Of a DNA stretch of 64,000 nt, positions 12,101-20,838 are shown one piece after another. The notes under the pieces are model-generated. The model was given only the letters and a program-made list of their open reading frames with translations, was not told the origin of the DNA and ran no database searches. Positions within the stretch are counted from its first letter, which is position 1. Every line of letters starts with the position of its first letter. Origin of the DNA: Oopsacas minuta (taxonomy: Eukaryota > Porifera > Hexactinellida > Lyssacinosida > Leucopsacidae); contig JAKMXF010000354.1 in assembly GCA_024704765.1 (NCBI GenBank), positions 62,690-126,689 of the forward strand. The letters are read 5' to 3'. The translations under genes were made by a program, and so were the position numbers.

Positions 12101-13326
12101 GACTACTCTCTCTCTACAAAGCTAGGAACCCTGAGTTTATCGGGAGGGTCTCCCTCATAGGACATTCACTGGGTAGTTGTATTCTCTTTGATCTGCTAGC
12201 TAACCAAACAAAGTATGTCATTCCATAGCCTATACGTATACGCCATTCAGTTATTCAATTAATACAATTGTATAGAGATTTAGAGCCTGAGCTAACTAGT
12301 CCTGATGCCATATCCTCCCTAGACAGTTTTAATCCCTCCAGTATAGACGAGGTATTAACTCAGCTCGGACTACAGGATATCTCACATATACTCTCTTCTC
12401 AGCAGATAGACATGGAGAGCCTCAAGATGCTCAGTGAAGGAGACCTCAAGGAACTGGGTATATCTATGGGTTCTCGTAAGAAACTCTCTGCTTACATCAG
12501 TGAATGGAAAACTAGGAGTAATGCTAAATCAGAGAAGAGGTTCTTAGACGGGTGCCCGCCTCCAGGGGAGATTCAGGGGTACAGCATTATCAAAGGGGTG
12601 TGTGGGACAGGACAGATTTCTATTAGCTATCCTAAACTTAATTTTGAACCGAGTTTCTTTTTCTGTATCGGATCTCCAATCGGGTTATTTCTGTCTGTCA
12701 GGGGTACACAGAACCTAGGTTACAACTTCAACTTTCCTACTTGTGGCGGTTTCTACCACATATACCATCCTTACGATTATGTAGCTTATCGGATAGAACC
12801 TCTCATTGACCCAGAGTTTAAGAGCGATCCAGAACTCCTCCCACATATCAGAGGTGGTAAAAGGCTGCATCTAGAGCTGAAGGAGAACCTAGAGAGGTTA
12901 GGCTCTGAACTCAAACAGACTATTATGTATGGAGTACATAGTGCAGTCAGTTCTATTCAAGAATTTGCTAAGAGTCATACTATGCCTGAAGGTCAGTCTA
13001 GATTGAAACTGTAATTATATTATTATCTCTGTGATTAAAGTTATTATCATGATAATTATACCTTAGGTACTTCTAAACTGATTCCGCCATCAATAGAAGA
13101 AATTAAAGCTAGACAGTCTATTTCCACTTCTCCTGAACCTCCTCCTCCTCCTCAATTCCATTCTAGTCTTAATCAGGGACAAAGAGTTGACTATGTTTTG
13201 CAAGTGAAAGGGATAGAAGCAATAAATGACTATTTATTCGCTCTGTCTAGTCATAGCTGTTATTGGAGATCAGAAGATACTGTATTATTCTGTCTCACCA
13301 AGATATTCAGTTCTATTAGTAGTTAA
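9189..13326 (+). CDS. SEC23IP: SEC23-interacting protein (DDHD-domain, p125A)
   Basis: Binds Sec23 at ER exit sites and has a phospholipase-A1-type DDHD domain; acts in COPII transport. Nine exons can be joined in phase: 9189-9451, 9507-9760, 10275-10377, 10846-11001, 11062-11254, 11513-11720, 11780-12212, 12276-12991 and 13067-13326, giving 861 residues (human about 1,000). The order is a proline-rich N-terminus, a WWE-like region ([14 protein letters not shown]), FVVHGIG, the lipase elbow GHSLGS, a SAM domain (IDMESLKML to [10 protein letters not shown]) and the DDHD region ([39 protein letters not shown]). The C-terminal block is RVDYVLQ to YWRSEDT. The SAM domain separates this family from DDHD1. 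The exon 2 donor at 9,761 was chosen because it alone keeps the frame into exon 3. The N-terminus is shorter than in vertebrates. Confidence 0.95.
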
Positions 13327-14766
13327 ACTTATTGTAAGTTGTAAATTATTCATTGATCAAAATTAGGAAATATACCGTATACTTTATCTATCAATCTTTG
13401 ACTCGACGTAATTCCAATTAAATTGTTTATAGTGTGAAGATATTATTACTGTTGCTCTTCTTTTGGCTATTTTGAGCGTTACCATAGTTGCCAAGAAATA
13501 AGTAAAGTGGGCAAAGTAAAAGTAAAATCTCTACGAACGATTCAGAGACATTATCAAGAGTTTACATTGGGAATGGTTATAATTTTGCAGAAGTTTAGTG
13601 CATGTATTTACTTATTAACTTCTAGCTTCGGGTGACCATTGTCCTGTTTTCTCCTGGACAGTCCAGATTTTTTGGATCAATTTTGGCTATGTCCAGTTTT
13701 TAGTGCAGCTCCTATAGGGAGATGCCCTAATGGCATGGACACTGTGCGACGTCCGTCCGCGCGGCCGTGCGAAATCTAGCAGTCTAATTAACATGAAAAT
13801 TGGCATACAGATACATTTTGGGTCGGATATTTGCACCTCGGGTATGAATCTTTTAAAGTGAATATTTCACACCTTTTGGTGCCTCATAACGGACAATTTC
13901 AAACCTCTAAATAACCACCACATGATAATTACACGAACGAATGCAACATAGCAATGTGATCGGTTTGTTCACTGAGAGATCCTTTCAGGCGGAAGCACAG
14001 CGTTCGCAAACTCCAAGATACAATCATGAGGGCTGAATGCCCCATAAAGCATTCCGCAGGAACTACCAGAGCTCTTCCTAAAGGGTGGACCTCTGCTAGT
14101 ATTTAAATGATTAATCATAACACACAAATAATCCTGAGCTGCACTCCCAGTCTGTCGGCTGGACATTTTTCTAATTTTTCGGAAAACCTGAAAATGTCCA
14201 CGTTTTGTTAAAAACCATTCTGCCACCTATTCTAGCAATACTGAACTGCATTTAGCTTCTAGTTACTGACTATAGTTCTCTTTCTCTACTGATCTCGTTC
14301 GAGAGATAGTAATCATAATCTAAGAGTTCGGAATGGCAAAGGGATTTGAATGTTCCTATATATATATGAGCTTACACTATCCTAGTCATCGTACAACATT
14401 GGTTTGCTAGCCCCACCCCTGGGTGTAGTACGAACTTGACTTCAACATCGAAAGAAGGATAGGAGGCGAGAGAGAAGTTTGAAGATTGAAGAAGGGAAAA
14501 TTGGTAATTGTTATCTTATGATGGAGCAGGAACTTTTGACATTTGGCATGAACATGGCTTAGCAAGAACTTTTGATATTAAATTGGCCTGAAAATGAAAT
14601 GAATATATAATAATCTATTAGGTTTTACCATAACTTCGTGCCCCAGGCGAAAATCCTGGCGACGTCCCTGGGTGCTAAGTGTATAGTTATTATTGTATAG
14701 TTCATATGTGAGTGTGTATTTTATACCTTACATGAACCTGTCTAGAGTACGGTATATATCGATTAA
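13327..14766. other. Intergenic, repeat debris
   Basis: No supported gene. A G+C-rich patch ('gacgtccgtccgcgcggccg', about 13,749-13,768) and two 'gtccag'-type hAT-like termini near 13,640-13,690 and 14,160-14,220 suggest old, degraded transposon sequence. No target duplication was identified. Confidence 0.35.
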
Positions 14767-15771
14767 ATGAATATAACAAAACACGTAACAATTCTTGCAA
14801 ACTGTCAACAAGTCATGCTATGTAATAATGCTACTATTATAAGAAAGAGCAAGAGAGCTAGACAAGACAATGACTCAGATGATGAGTTATCTAATTATCC
14901 ATTTTTATCTAGAAAGTCTCCTCGGTTACTGATAAGCAACGAAGATATTAAAAATATATTTGTTGGTACATCAGGCTACTCCTATCCATCATGGCACAGA
15001 TCTGGCTCTTTCTACCCTAAGGGAACACGAGGCAAAGAGCTTGAGTTCTACATGGAACAGTTCAATTCTCTAGAACTTAACTACAGTTTCTATAGAATTC
15101 CTACTCAAAATAACTTAATTAAATGGAAAGAGAAAGCTGATGCTGTAAGGCCAAACTTCCTCTTCGCTATCAAAGTGTATAAATGGTTTACTCACATGAA
15201 ACAGTTAAATGTAGATGATGCCTTCAAAGAGAAGTGGGATGAGTTCTGGACTGTCTATAATGTGTTAGGAGATAATCTGGGTCCTCTCCTCTTCCAGTTC
15301 CCTTCTAATGTAAAGTATAATCCTGACACAAGTGTAGACAAGCTCCGCAACTTGTATGCTATCTTATCGCCACATGGCAAATATGCATTCGAGTTCAGAG
15401 ATAGCTCATGGTACTGTTCACAGGTGTATCAGCTGTTTAGAGAGTTTGACTGGTGCTTATGTAGGTTGAATTTGAATAATGAAACCGGTTGGGCTGGATC
15501 TCTTTCTACCGGAAATTGGCCACCTGATTACGTAGTACCGTACGTATACTCTTGTTCCTGGGGAGTATACCTCAGGTACCATGGAACCACCGGACAATAT
15601 GAAGGGTGTTATGGTCCCGAGTTTCTTGTTGGTTTAGTAAAGGAAATCGAGAATTACATTCGAGAAGGAAAGAAAATATTTATTTATTTTAATAACACTG
15701 ATGATGCTAAACCTTCTAGTGCTATACAAGATGCTAAATTCATTACTGATACTCTCCATTTGCAAATCTAA
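14767..15771 (+). CDS. DUF72 (YecE-like TIM-barrel) protein
   Basis: An uninterrupted 334-residue reading frame. After a basic, acidic-patched N-terminal extension of about 60 residues (RKSKRARQDNDSDDE), the DUF72 fold starts at IFVGTSGYSYPSW. FYP, FNSLELNYSFYRIP, FLFAIKVYKWFTH, LGPLLFQFPSN, YAFEFRDSSWY, VYLRYHGTTGQYEGCYG and IFIYFNNTDDAKP follow. These are the order and motifs of bacterial YecE proteins, whose biochemical role is not established. The extension could be a nuclear or other targeting segment; that is inference. There is no intron. The family is common in bacteria and patchy in eukaryotes, and I know of no human member, so either ancient retention or transfer is possible. Base composition matches the neighbours. 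Confidence 0.9.
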   Translation: MNITKHVTILANCQQVMLCNNATIIRKSKRARQDNDSDDELSNYPFLSRKSPRLLISNEDIKNIFVGTSGYSYPSWHRSGSFYPKGTRGKELEFYMEQFNSLELNYSFYRIPTQNNLIKWKEKADAVRPNFLFAIKVYKWFTHMKQLNVDDAFKEKWDEFWTVYNVLGDNLGPLLFQFPSNVKYNPDTSVDKLRNLYAILSPHGKYAFEFRDSSWYCSQVYQLFREFDWCLCRLNLNNETGWAGSLSTGNWPPDYVVPYVYSCSWGVYLRYHGTTGQYEGCYGPEFLVGLVKEIENYIREGKKIFIYFNNTDDAKPSSAIQDAKFITDTLHLQI

Positions 15772-16205
15772 TTTATTCTTGTGTGATATATTCGCACACA
15801 CATTAGAGTAACTGATTTTACTGGAGGGAAAAATAAAAATTGTTTGAGATAACATGCATCGATGTAAGAGCTGTCAACCGTAGATATACCTACTTTATTG
15901 AATAGGGTGGTCGACATAATTCCCACTTTTTCGGACATCTGTTTACTGTCATATCCTGACGAACTAGGAATGTTACCTGTTTAAGATCGAGATTATCCAT
16001 AATTGTATTTTTTCAATTACGTAGTAATCCATTAAAGCGGTAAATCATACTACAATGTGTTAATTGATTCTTTTTATGAGAAGTACAGCAGATTTATGAA
16101 TTAGATTCTGACCTAATATATATTGTCTTGATTGAGGAATCTTAGTTCTTTCCAATAGTATTCTAATTAGAAGATTGAATAGATAAATTTGCTAGTTGGC
16201 AACCT
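15772..16205. other. Intergenic, nothing recognised
   Basis: A+T-rich spacer between the DUF72 gene and the topoisomerase fragment. No motif, repeat or open frame stands out. Confidence 0.4.
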
Positions 16206-16207
16206 GA

Positions 16208-16305
16208 TGGCTCTACAAGACTCAAGTAACAGGAAAGGTGGAGGAGACAAAGATGGAAAGAAGAAACCTACAATAGAAGATATATACCAGAAGATGACTT
16301 CGTGA
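16208..16305 (+). pseudogene. TOP2: DNA topoisomerase II N-terminal exon fragment
   Basis: A short reading frame starts at an ATG (MALQDSSNRKGGGDKDGKKK) and continues PTIEDIYQKMT before a stop. TIEDIYQKMT matches the conserved start of eukaryotic topoisomerase II, where the next residues would be a QLEHILLRPD-type block. Homology stops abruptly, without a GT splice donor, exactly where a hAT MITE end (TGACCCGGTCCAAGCCTG) begins at 16,303. No other topoisomerase sequence is seen in the window, so I read this as a truncated or captured 5' exon, not an expressed TOP2 gene. Confidence 0.6.
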
Positions 16306-16320
16306 CCCGGTCCAAGCCTG
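16303..16320. mobile_element. Solo end of a hAT MITE
   Basis: TGACCCGGTCCAAGCCTG is identical to the right end of the intact 344-bp hAT MITE at 36,668-37,011. The left end is absent; the topoisomerase II fragment abuts it instead. It therefore marks a truncated copy or a deletion junction. Confidence 0.7.
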
Positions 16321-16427
16321 GTGCATATACCACAATATTACTAATATTTAATAATGTAAAGTCGGATGTAAGGACAAATGAATGAAGATTGTGTTCCTGA
16401 CGGAAATTAGTGCCCCTACTACAAGGG

Positions 16428-16465
16428 GAGGGGGCACTCACACCGATTGAGAACCACTGGTATAG
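16428..16465. mobile_element. Possible solo hAT/Charlie-like end
   Basis: The phrase 'gattgagaaccactgg' (about 16,447-16,462) resembles the terminus of the 93-bp MITE at 5,186. No left end or duplication was found, so this is a degraded fragment at best. Confidence 0.35.
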
Positions 16466-16703
16466 TGGGCCAATATTGAATTCACTGCCTTGTACATATA
16501 TTTTATCGGTGTCATTCCACAGCCAACATTTAAGAGAATCACTGTGATAAATATTGAATTAAATGTGTTGGATATTCGTCCGGTGTGTTTCTCCCTTTGC
16601 TATTCGATTGGACATTAAGTGCCACTATTTCGCAGCAACGATCTTTTGTTTGGGCTCTTTATTAATAGAAAGGTACACTAAATTTTCATCATTTAAAAGA
16701 TAC

Positions 16704-17196
16704 GGCTTTCGAGATAGCGGATATTGACTGTAGTACAATCATTTGCTTTGTTTTAGCAAACAAAATGCTTATATTTTTAAGAGAAAATTCTAGAAAGACT
16801 CAAGTCTTGATTGAACTCTAAGTCCAAATTAAGAAGATTCCAGATCTACTCAAGTTTCCAGGAAAGTTCAAATTCATTTTACTATTGATTCAATAAATTA
16901 AGAGGGTTTGTATAACGGGGAATGATCGTTCCGAACGATGAACACCACTTAGTGGTGTTCATCGTTCGGAACGATCATTCCCCGTTATACAAACCCTCTT
17001 AATTTATTGAATCAATAGTAAAATGAATTTGAACTTTCCTGGAAACTTGAGTAGATCTGGAATCTTCTTAATTTGGACTTAGAGTTCAATCAAGACTTGA
17101 GTCTTTCTAGAATTTTCTCTTAAAAATATAAGCATTTTGTTTGCTAAAACAAAGCAAATGATTGTACTACAGTCAATATCCGCTATCTCGAAAGCC
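16704..17196. repeat. Perfect 493-bp palindrome
   Basis: The left arm 16,704-16,949 and right arm 16,951-17,196 (246 bp each) are exact reverse complements around a single central base at 16,950, within CACCACTTAGTGGTG. I compared the arms base by base and found no mismatch. The outer 28 bp or so of the right arm are the first bases of a Tigger-like MITE (17,169 onward); the left arm carries the inverse of those same bases. There is no coding capacity. Such a structure could extrude a cruciform. It could also be an assembly fold-back artefact. Confidence 0.9.
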
Positions 17197-17268
17197 CGTT
17201 AACTCGAACATTCGTTATCTCGAATTGAATTTGATTTCCTCTGAGGGTTCGAGATAACGGATGTTGAC
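17167..17268. mobile_element. Short Tigger/pogo-like MITE
   Basis: The left end reads TACAGTCAATATCCGCTATC and the right end is its approximate inverse (GAGATAACGGATGTTGACTT). Internal CTCGAA/TTCGAG blocks match in inverse order. The left terminus is shared with the right arm of the 493-bp palindrome. The CAGT start and TA target resemble the other TA-type MITEs in the window. Confidence 0.55.
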
Positions 17269-18271
17269 TTGATATTTGTACAAGAAGAGAAATTCCATTT
17301 ATTATCGCAAATGAAAGATTCTACTGGTGTGTAGTTCGCCGAGTTAAAGGGAGCTGTAACCTTAGACTGATTTCTAGTATTTACTAAGAAAATCTATACA
17401 CGATTGTCTTTGTACACAAATGTCGCACCAAAAATGTGCACTAAGCCGTACACTAATGTCTCTGTACACAAGTGTTTCTCTCCGGGTTACAACCTTAGTC
17501 TCAATTGGATGCTAGATATACAGATTATTAGGGTTCCTTCCTCTTCAATTGTATCTATCCGGTCTACTCGATTTAAGATTAAATATTGCACATAATTCTT
17601 CAATTTATAACTATCGACAAATTATCTTTAAAATCTGGATAATTATTATCAATCAAAAAGACATGAGTTTTTGCATGTTGAATAAGCGGTAAAATCTATC
17701 AATGAATGAGAACAAGAAATTCGCTCTAATTGCAGGAAGGTGTGAATATCAGATCGCACAATTTAGTCTAACAGGGTTGAGGGTCCAAATATAATGTTAC
17801 CATCAGGATTCATATATATATATAGCTTGAGTGACTTCAATTAAGTCCCTATTAGATTTTAAATAATTTGAGTCTTGATTATTATCAAATTTAGTATTAT
17901 TTCCCTGTGATTGAGGAGTACTTTTGCATTGTATGAGTTGTGAGTTGATAATACATTGATTTAGCAAAGGTCATGTAGAGAGTCACTTTGATTTTTACCT
18001 TCTCACTTTATATTTTTCTTGGAAATTGAAGGGGGAACCGCAACGACTAGCGCCGATTATATACGAACGAGCGGTCGTATAATCGGCATTTCGTGTTTAT
18101 GATTTAGCTAAGTATAAACGGCTTTTCTTATATTGCTTTTGGTCGCTACGCGACGGATATACTGAGCAGTGCTTGCCTCAAATTTAAAGTATACTTTAGA
18201 TATATCAGCTCTATATTCATGCTTTTCTCGATCACTAACACATGGGCTTATTAACTCTTATTTCTGGTTTC
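17269..18271. other. Intergenic; one stem-loop
   Basis: No gene. A stem-loop formed by GCCGATTATATACGA and TCGTATAATCGGC lies at about 18,052-18,087. A short repeat of 'tgtacacaaatgt/tgtacacaagtgt' occurs near 17,411-17,475. This stretch probably contains the promoter of the downstream kinase. Confidence 0.35.
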
Positions 18272-19390
18272 ATGATCAGATATCCCGCTCCAAATCCTCC
18301 AACTACTTCAAATCTACAGGCACATGTACAAATGGATATAGAATCAAGACAACAAATCCCAAGTGATATTCCTGAGGAAATTCGAGATAAGTAAGTACAC
18401 CGAAATAATCGCTCAATTTTGGATATACATACCTATATTGTCAGTTACTACACGTGTACGTAGTATAAATGAATTTCGACGGTCTCTTGGTGTATGAATT
18501 AATTATCCCTTCATTTGTTATGCAGATATCTCTTCAAGTCTAAGCTGGGATCTGGTAGCTTCAGTGATGCATGGGAAGTAGAAGAAATATCTACAATGAG
18601 CAGATATTGCATGAAAATACTTTCCCTAAAGAACTGTGCCTCTCATTCTGACATAATTTCTGAATTCAAATACATGCAAGAGATTAGCTCTAAGAGCCCT
18701 CATGTTGTTAAAGCTTACGAATACTCAGTATTAGATGGTAAGGTATTCGTGTTAATGGAATTGTGCCCAGGCGGAACACTGTCAGAATGGATCGATCTCA
18801 ATCGTAGATTCAGACTAATATCAGAAAAACGTATTCTCCACAAACTTCGTGAGATATCTCTAGCTGTTATAAAGTGTCATGAATGCCACATAATTCATCG
18901 TGATTTGAAACCAGACAATATCTTCTTGGATAATACTCGCCAGATAAAACTTGGAGATTTCGGTATAGCTCGTCATTTAGAATCTTCTCTCTCTCAAACC
19001 TTTTGTGGAACTCCCCCTTACATGGCGCCAGAGCTCTATCTACTCTATCAACAGAAGCTGAAGCAGAAACCGATAGAAGGGTATGGATTCCAAGTGGATA
19101 TCTGGTCGTTAGGCTGTGTCTTGCTAGAAATGTCTTGCGAAGAAGGTAAATCTCTATCTACAATGGACAAGAGTCTTGGATCAGTTGCTCTAGATAATGT
19201 TATGGAACTAAATAACATTATAGATAATTGTGTCCCACCAGACTATACAACAGTAAAGAGACTCCTCACTCGTATGCTGGTACCCAACCCAGAAGATAGA
19301 ATATCATTACAGGATATAGTGATTGATGGAGAACTGCTGGAGAAGACAAGTACAGCTCCCCACATCAAATGGTACCATCTTATATCCTGA
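18272..19390 (+). CDS. NEK-like serine/threonine protein kinase
   Basis: Two exons join in phase: 18272-18390 and 18526-19390, giving 327 residues. The first encodes a proline-rich leader (MIRYPAPNPP). The second holds nearly the whole kinase domain: glycine loop LGSGSFSDAW, VAIK-like lysine in YCMKIL, HRDLKPDN catalytic loop, LGDFGIA magnesium loop, and activation segment ending CGTPPYMAPE. Catalytic residues are all present, so an active enzyme is expected. The CGTP-YMAPE and IKLGDFGIA combination is NEK-like, but I cannot assign a subfamily. Little follows the kinase fold. SPC25 lies 225 bp downstream on the same strand, so a mitotic role is possible but only inferred from position. Confidence 0.85.
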
Positions 19391-19615
19391 CAGAGGTTCA
19401 TCTTATCACTGAATATTCTATATCTGTTTGCATGAAGGAATATTTATGTTAAAATTTTATATTTTCCCTAATATTTACACGATAAAATCCCTGAATGATT
19501 CGTGTTCATAATAAGCGATCCTGACTGTAATACGTGTATAGATTATCTTTTAACTAATACAAAACTTACTTACCACTTCCCATCATGTGTAGCTCCTTTA
19601 TCACTCCTAATAGGG

Positions 19616-20158
19616 ATGAATGATACTTCCTATCAATTAGAACGCTTCACATCTAATATTCCTAACATCAAAGATTATTTGGAGTCTTCATACCTTGATA
19701 CGATAAAGGAGAAGGAGAGAGCAGTTGAGGCAATAAAATCTGCAAAGATGCGGCTATGTGTGTTGGAGAAGGAGCAGGAAATAGCTCAACAATTACAAAA
19801 GCAAATTGAACAAGTTAGACATCAACGCGAACAAATTCAAAACGATTTAGCAAATGTTACACAAAACTCAAAGCTAAATGAGTTACAACAGAATGTTGAC
19901 CTTTGGGAGAAGGTGAGTGGAGCTTGGGTCCGGGTAACTGACAAAAAAGAATTAAGAATACATTTCTCTCGGCTAAAAGAGGGAATTAGTAGAGATTGTT
20001 ACGTCACTGTTGATGCATGCAGTGGAGATGTTTGGGAAATCAAAGACTGTAATCCAACTATTCCTGGATTGCAGTTACTTCTGGATAAGTTGAATGAGAC
20101 GAAAGATTTAGGGAAATTTTGTAGAAGTGTTAGGGAAGGTTTTAAAGCAATTCTTTAG
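19616..20158 (+). CDS. SPC25: Kinetochore protein SPC25
   Basis: SPC25 is one of four subunits of the NDC80 complex that links kinetochores to microtubules; with SPC24 it forms the centromere-proximal globular head. The 180-residue frame opens with a long coiled coil rich in Glu, Lys and Gln (TIKEKERAVEAIKSA to LQQNVDLWEKV). It ends in a globular domain containing VWEIKDCNPTIPGL, LLLDKLNETKDLGKFCRSVR and EGFKAI. This corresponds to the YEVSDCxPxLEGL and FLxxVRKxF blocks of animal SPC25. ATG 19,616 was chosen because upstream in-frame sequence (from 19,502) has no coiled-coil character. Vertebrate SPC25 is somewhat longer (about 220 residues). No intron was found. It lies close behind the kinase gene. 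Confidence 0.8.
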   Translation: MNDTSYQLERFTSNIPNIKDYLESSYLDTIKEKERAVEAIKSAKMRLCVLEKEQEIAQQLQKQIEQVRHQREQIQNDLANVTQNSKLNELQQNVDLWEKVSGAWVRVTDKKELRIHFSRLKEGISRDCYVTVDACSGDVWEIKDCNPTIPGLQLLLDKLNETKDLGKFCRSVREGFKAIL

Positions 20159-20830
20159 TAACTCTCAATATCTGATTAATGGATTCATCACTTATGTAAA
20201 TCACTACTGTTTTAATCTAAGTTGGATAATACGCATTAATCGTATAATACGTTATACCTGATCTATTTGAATGTATTATACGTATAGGTTTACCTCGAAT
20301 TATAAGATTTTTACATTGTTATACTTGTATAATTCACATTATTATCAAGTATTATAGAATTTGGTTAACTATGTTGAGATTTCTCATTAACAATTCGAGA
20401 ACTACTGTTTTGAGGCAAATTATTAATCGCAGAAATTAGCCTAATAGATATTGCGTCACCAAAATTTGTGATTGAACGTATAATACATATTATAAATTCT
20501 TATTATACGTATTACATGGTTATTAAAACGTGTTAAACAACTTAGGGTTTAAGTTCATTTTTTTCGATTTGAATTGTATGAATAGTTATCCCTCTGATAT
20601 ACAAATTAGTGTCTAGCTCGTTTATAAATTTTTTATTTTCTGTCTTCTTATAGCTCCTTAATGTAATTTTTTGTTTGTGGTCGCTCCCATGGATATCGTT
20701 ATTCGAGATTTGGAACATTTTCCCTAATATTTCGCATTTGTTAAAACAATGGTTTTTATATAGAAATGGCCAGAAGTAGGTCAGATCCGTTTATTTCTAA
20801 ATACTCCTGTTGGTTCATTCCACTCGGTTG
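20159..20830. other. Intergenic with TATAATACG inverted motifs
   Basis: No gene. Motifs of the type CGTATAATAC / GTATTATACG recur in both orientations at about 20,230-20,290 and 20,475-20,515. They could be an eroded inverted-repeat element, but ends and duplication were not resolved. Confidence 0.35.
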
Positions 20831-20838
20831 TATGCTAG

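Noticed and set aside
16206-16320. A real 5' exon of an expressed topoisomerase II gene
   Set aside because: No splice donor follows, homology ends exactly at a transposon terminus and no other TOP2 exon is present in the remaining 47 kb.
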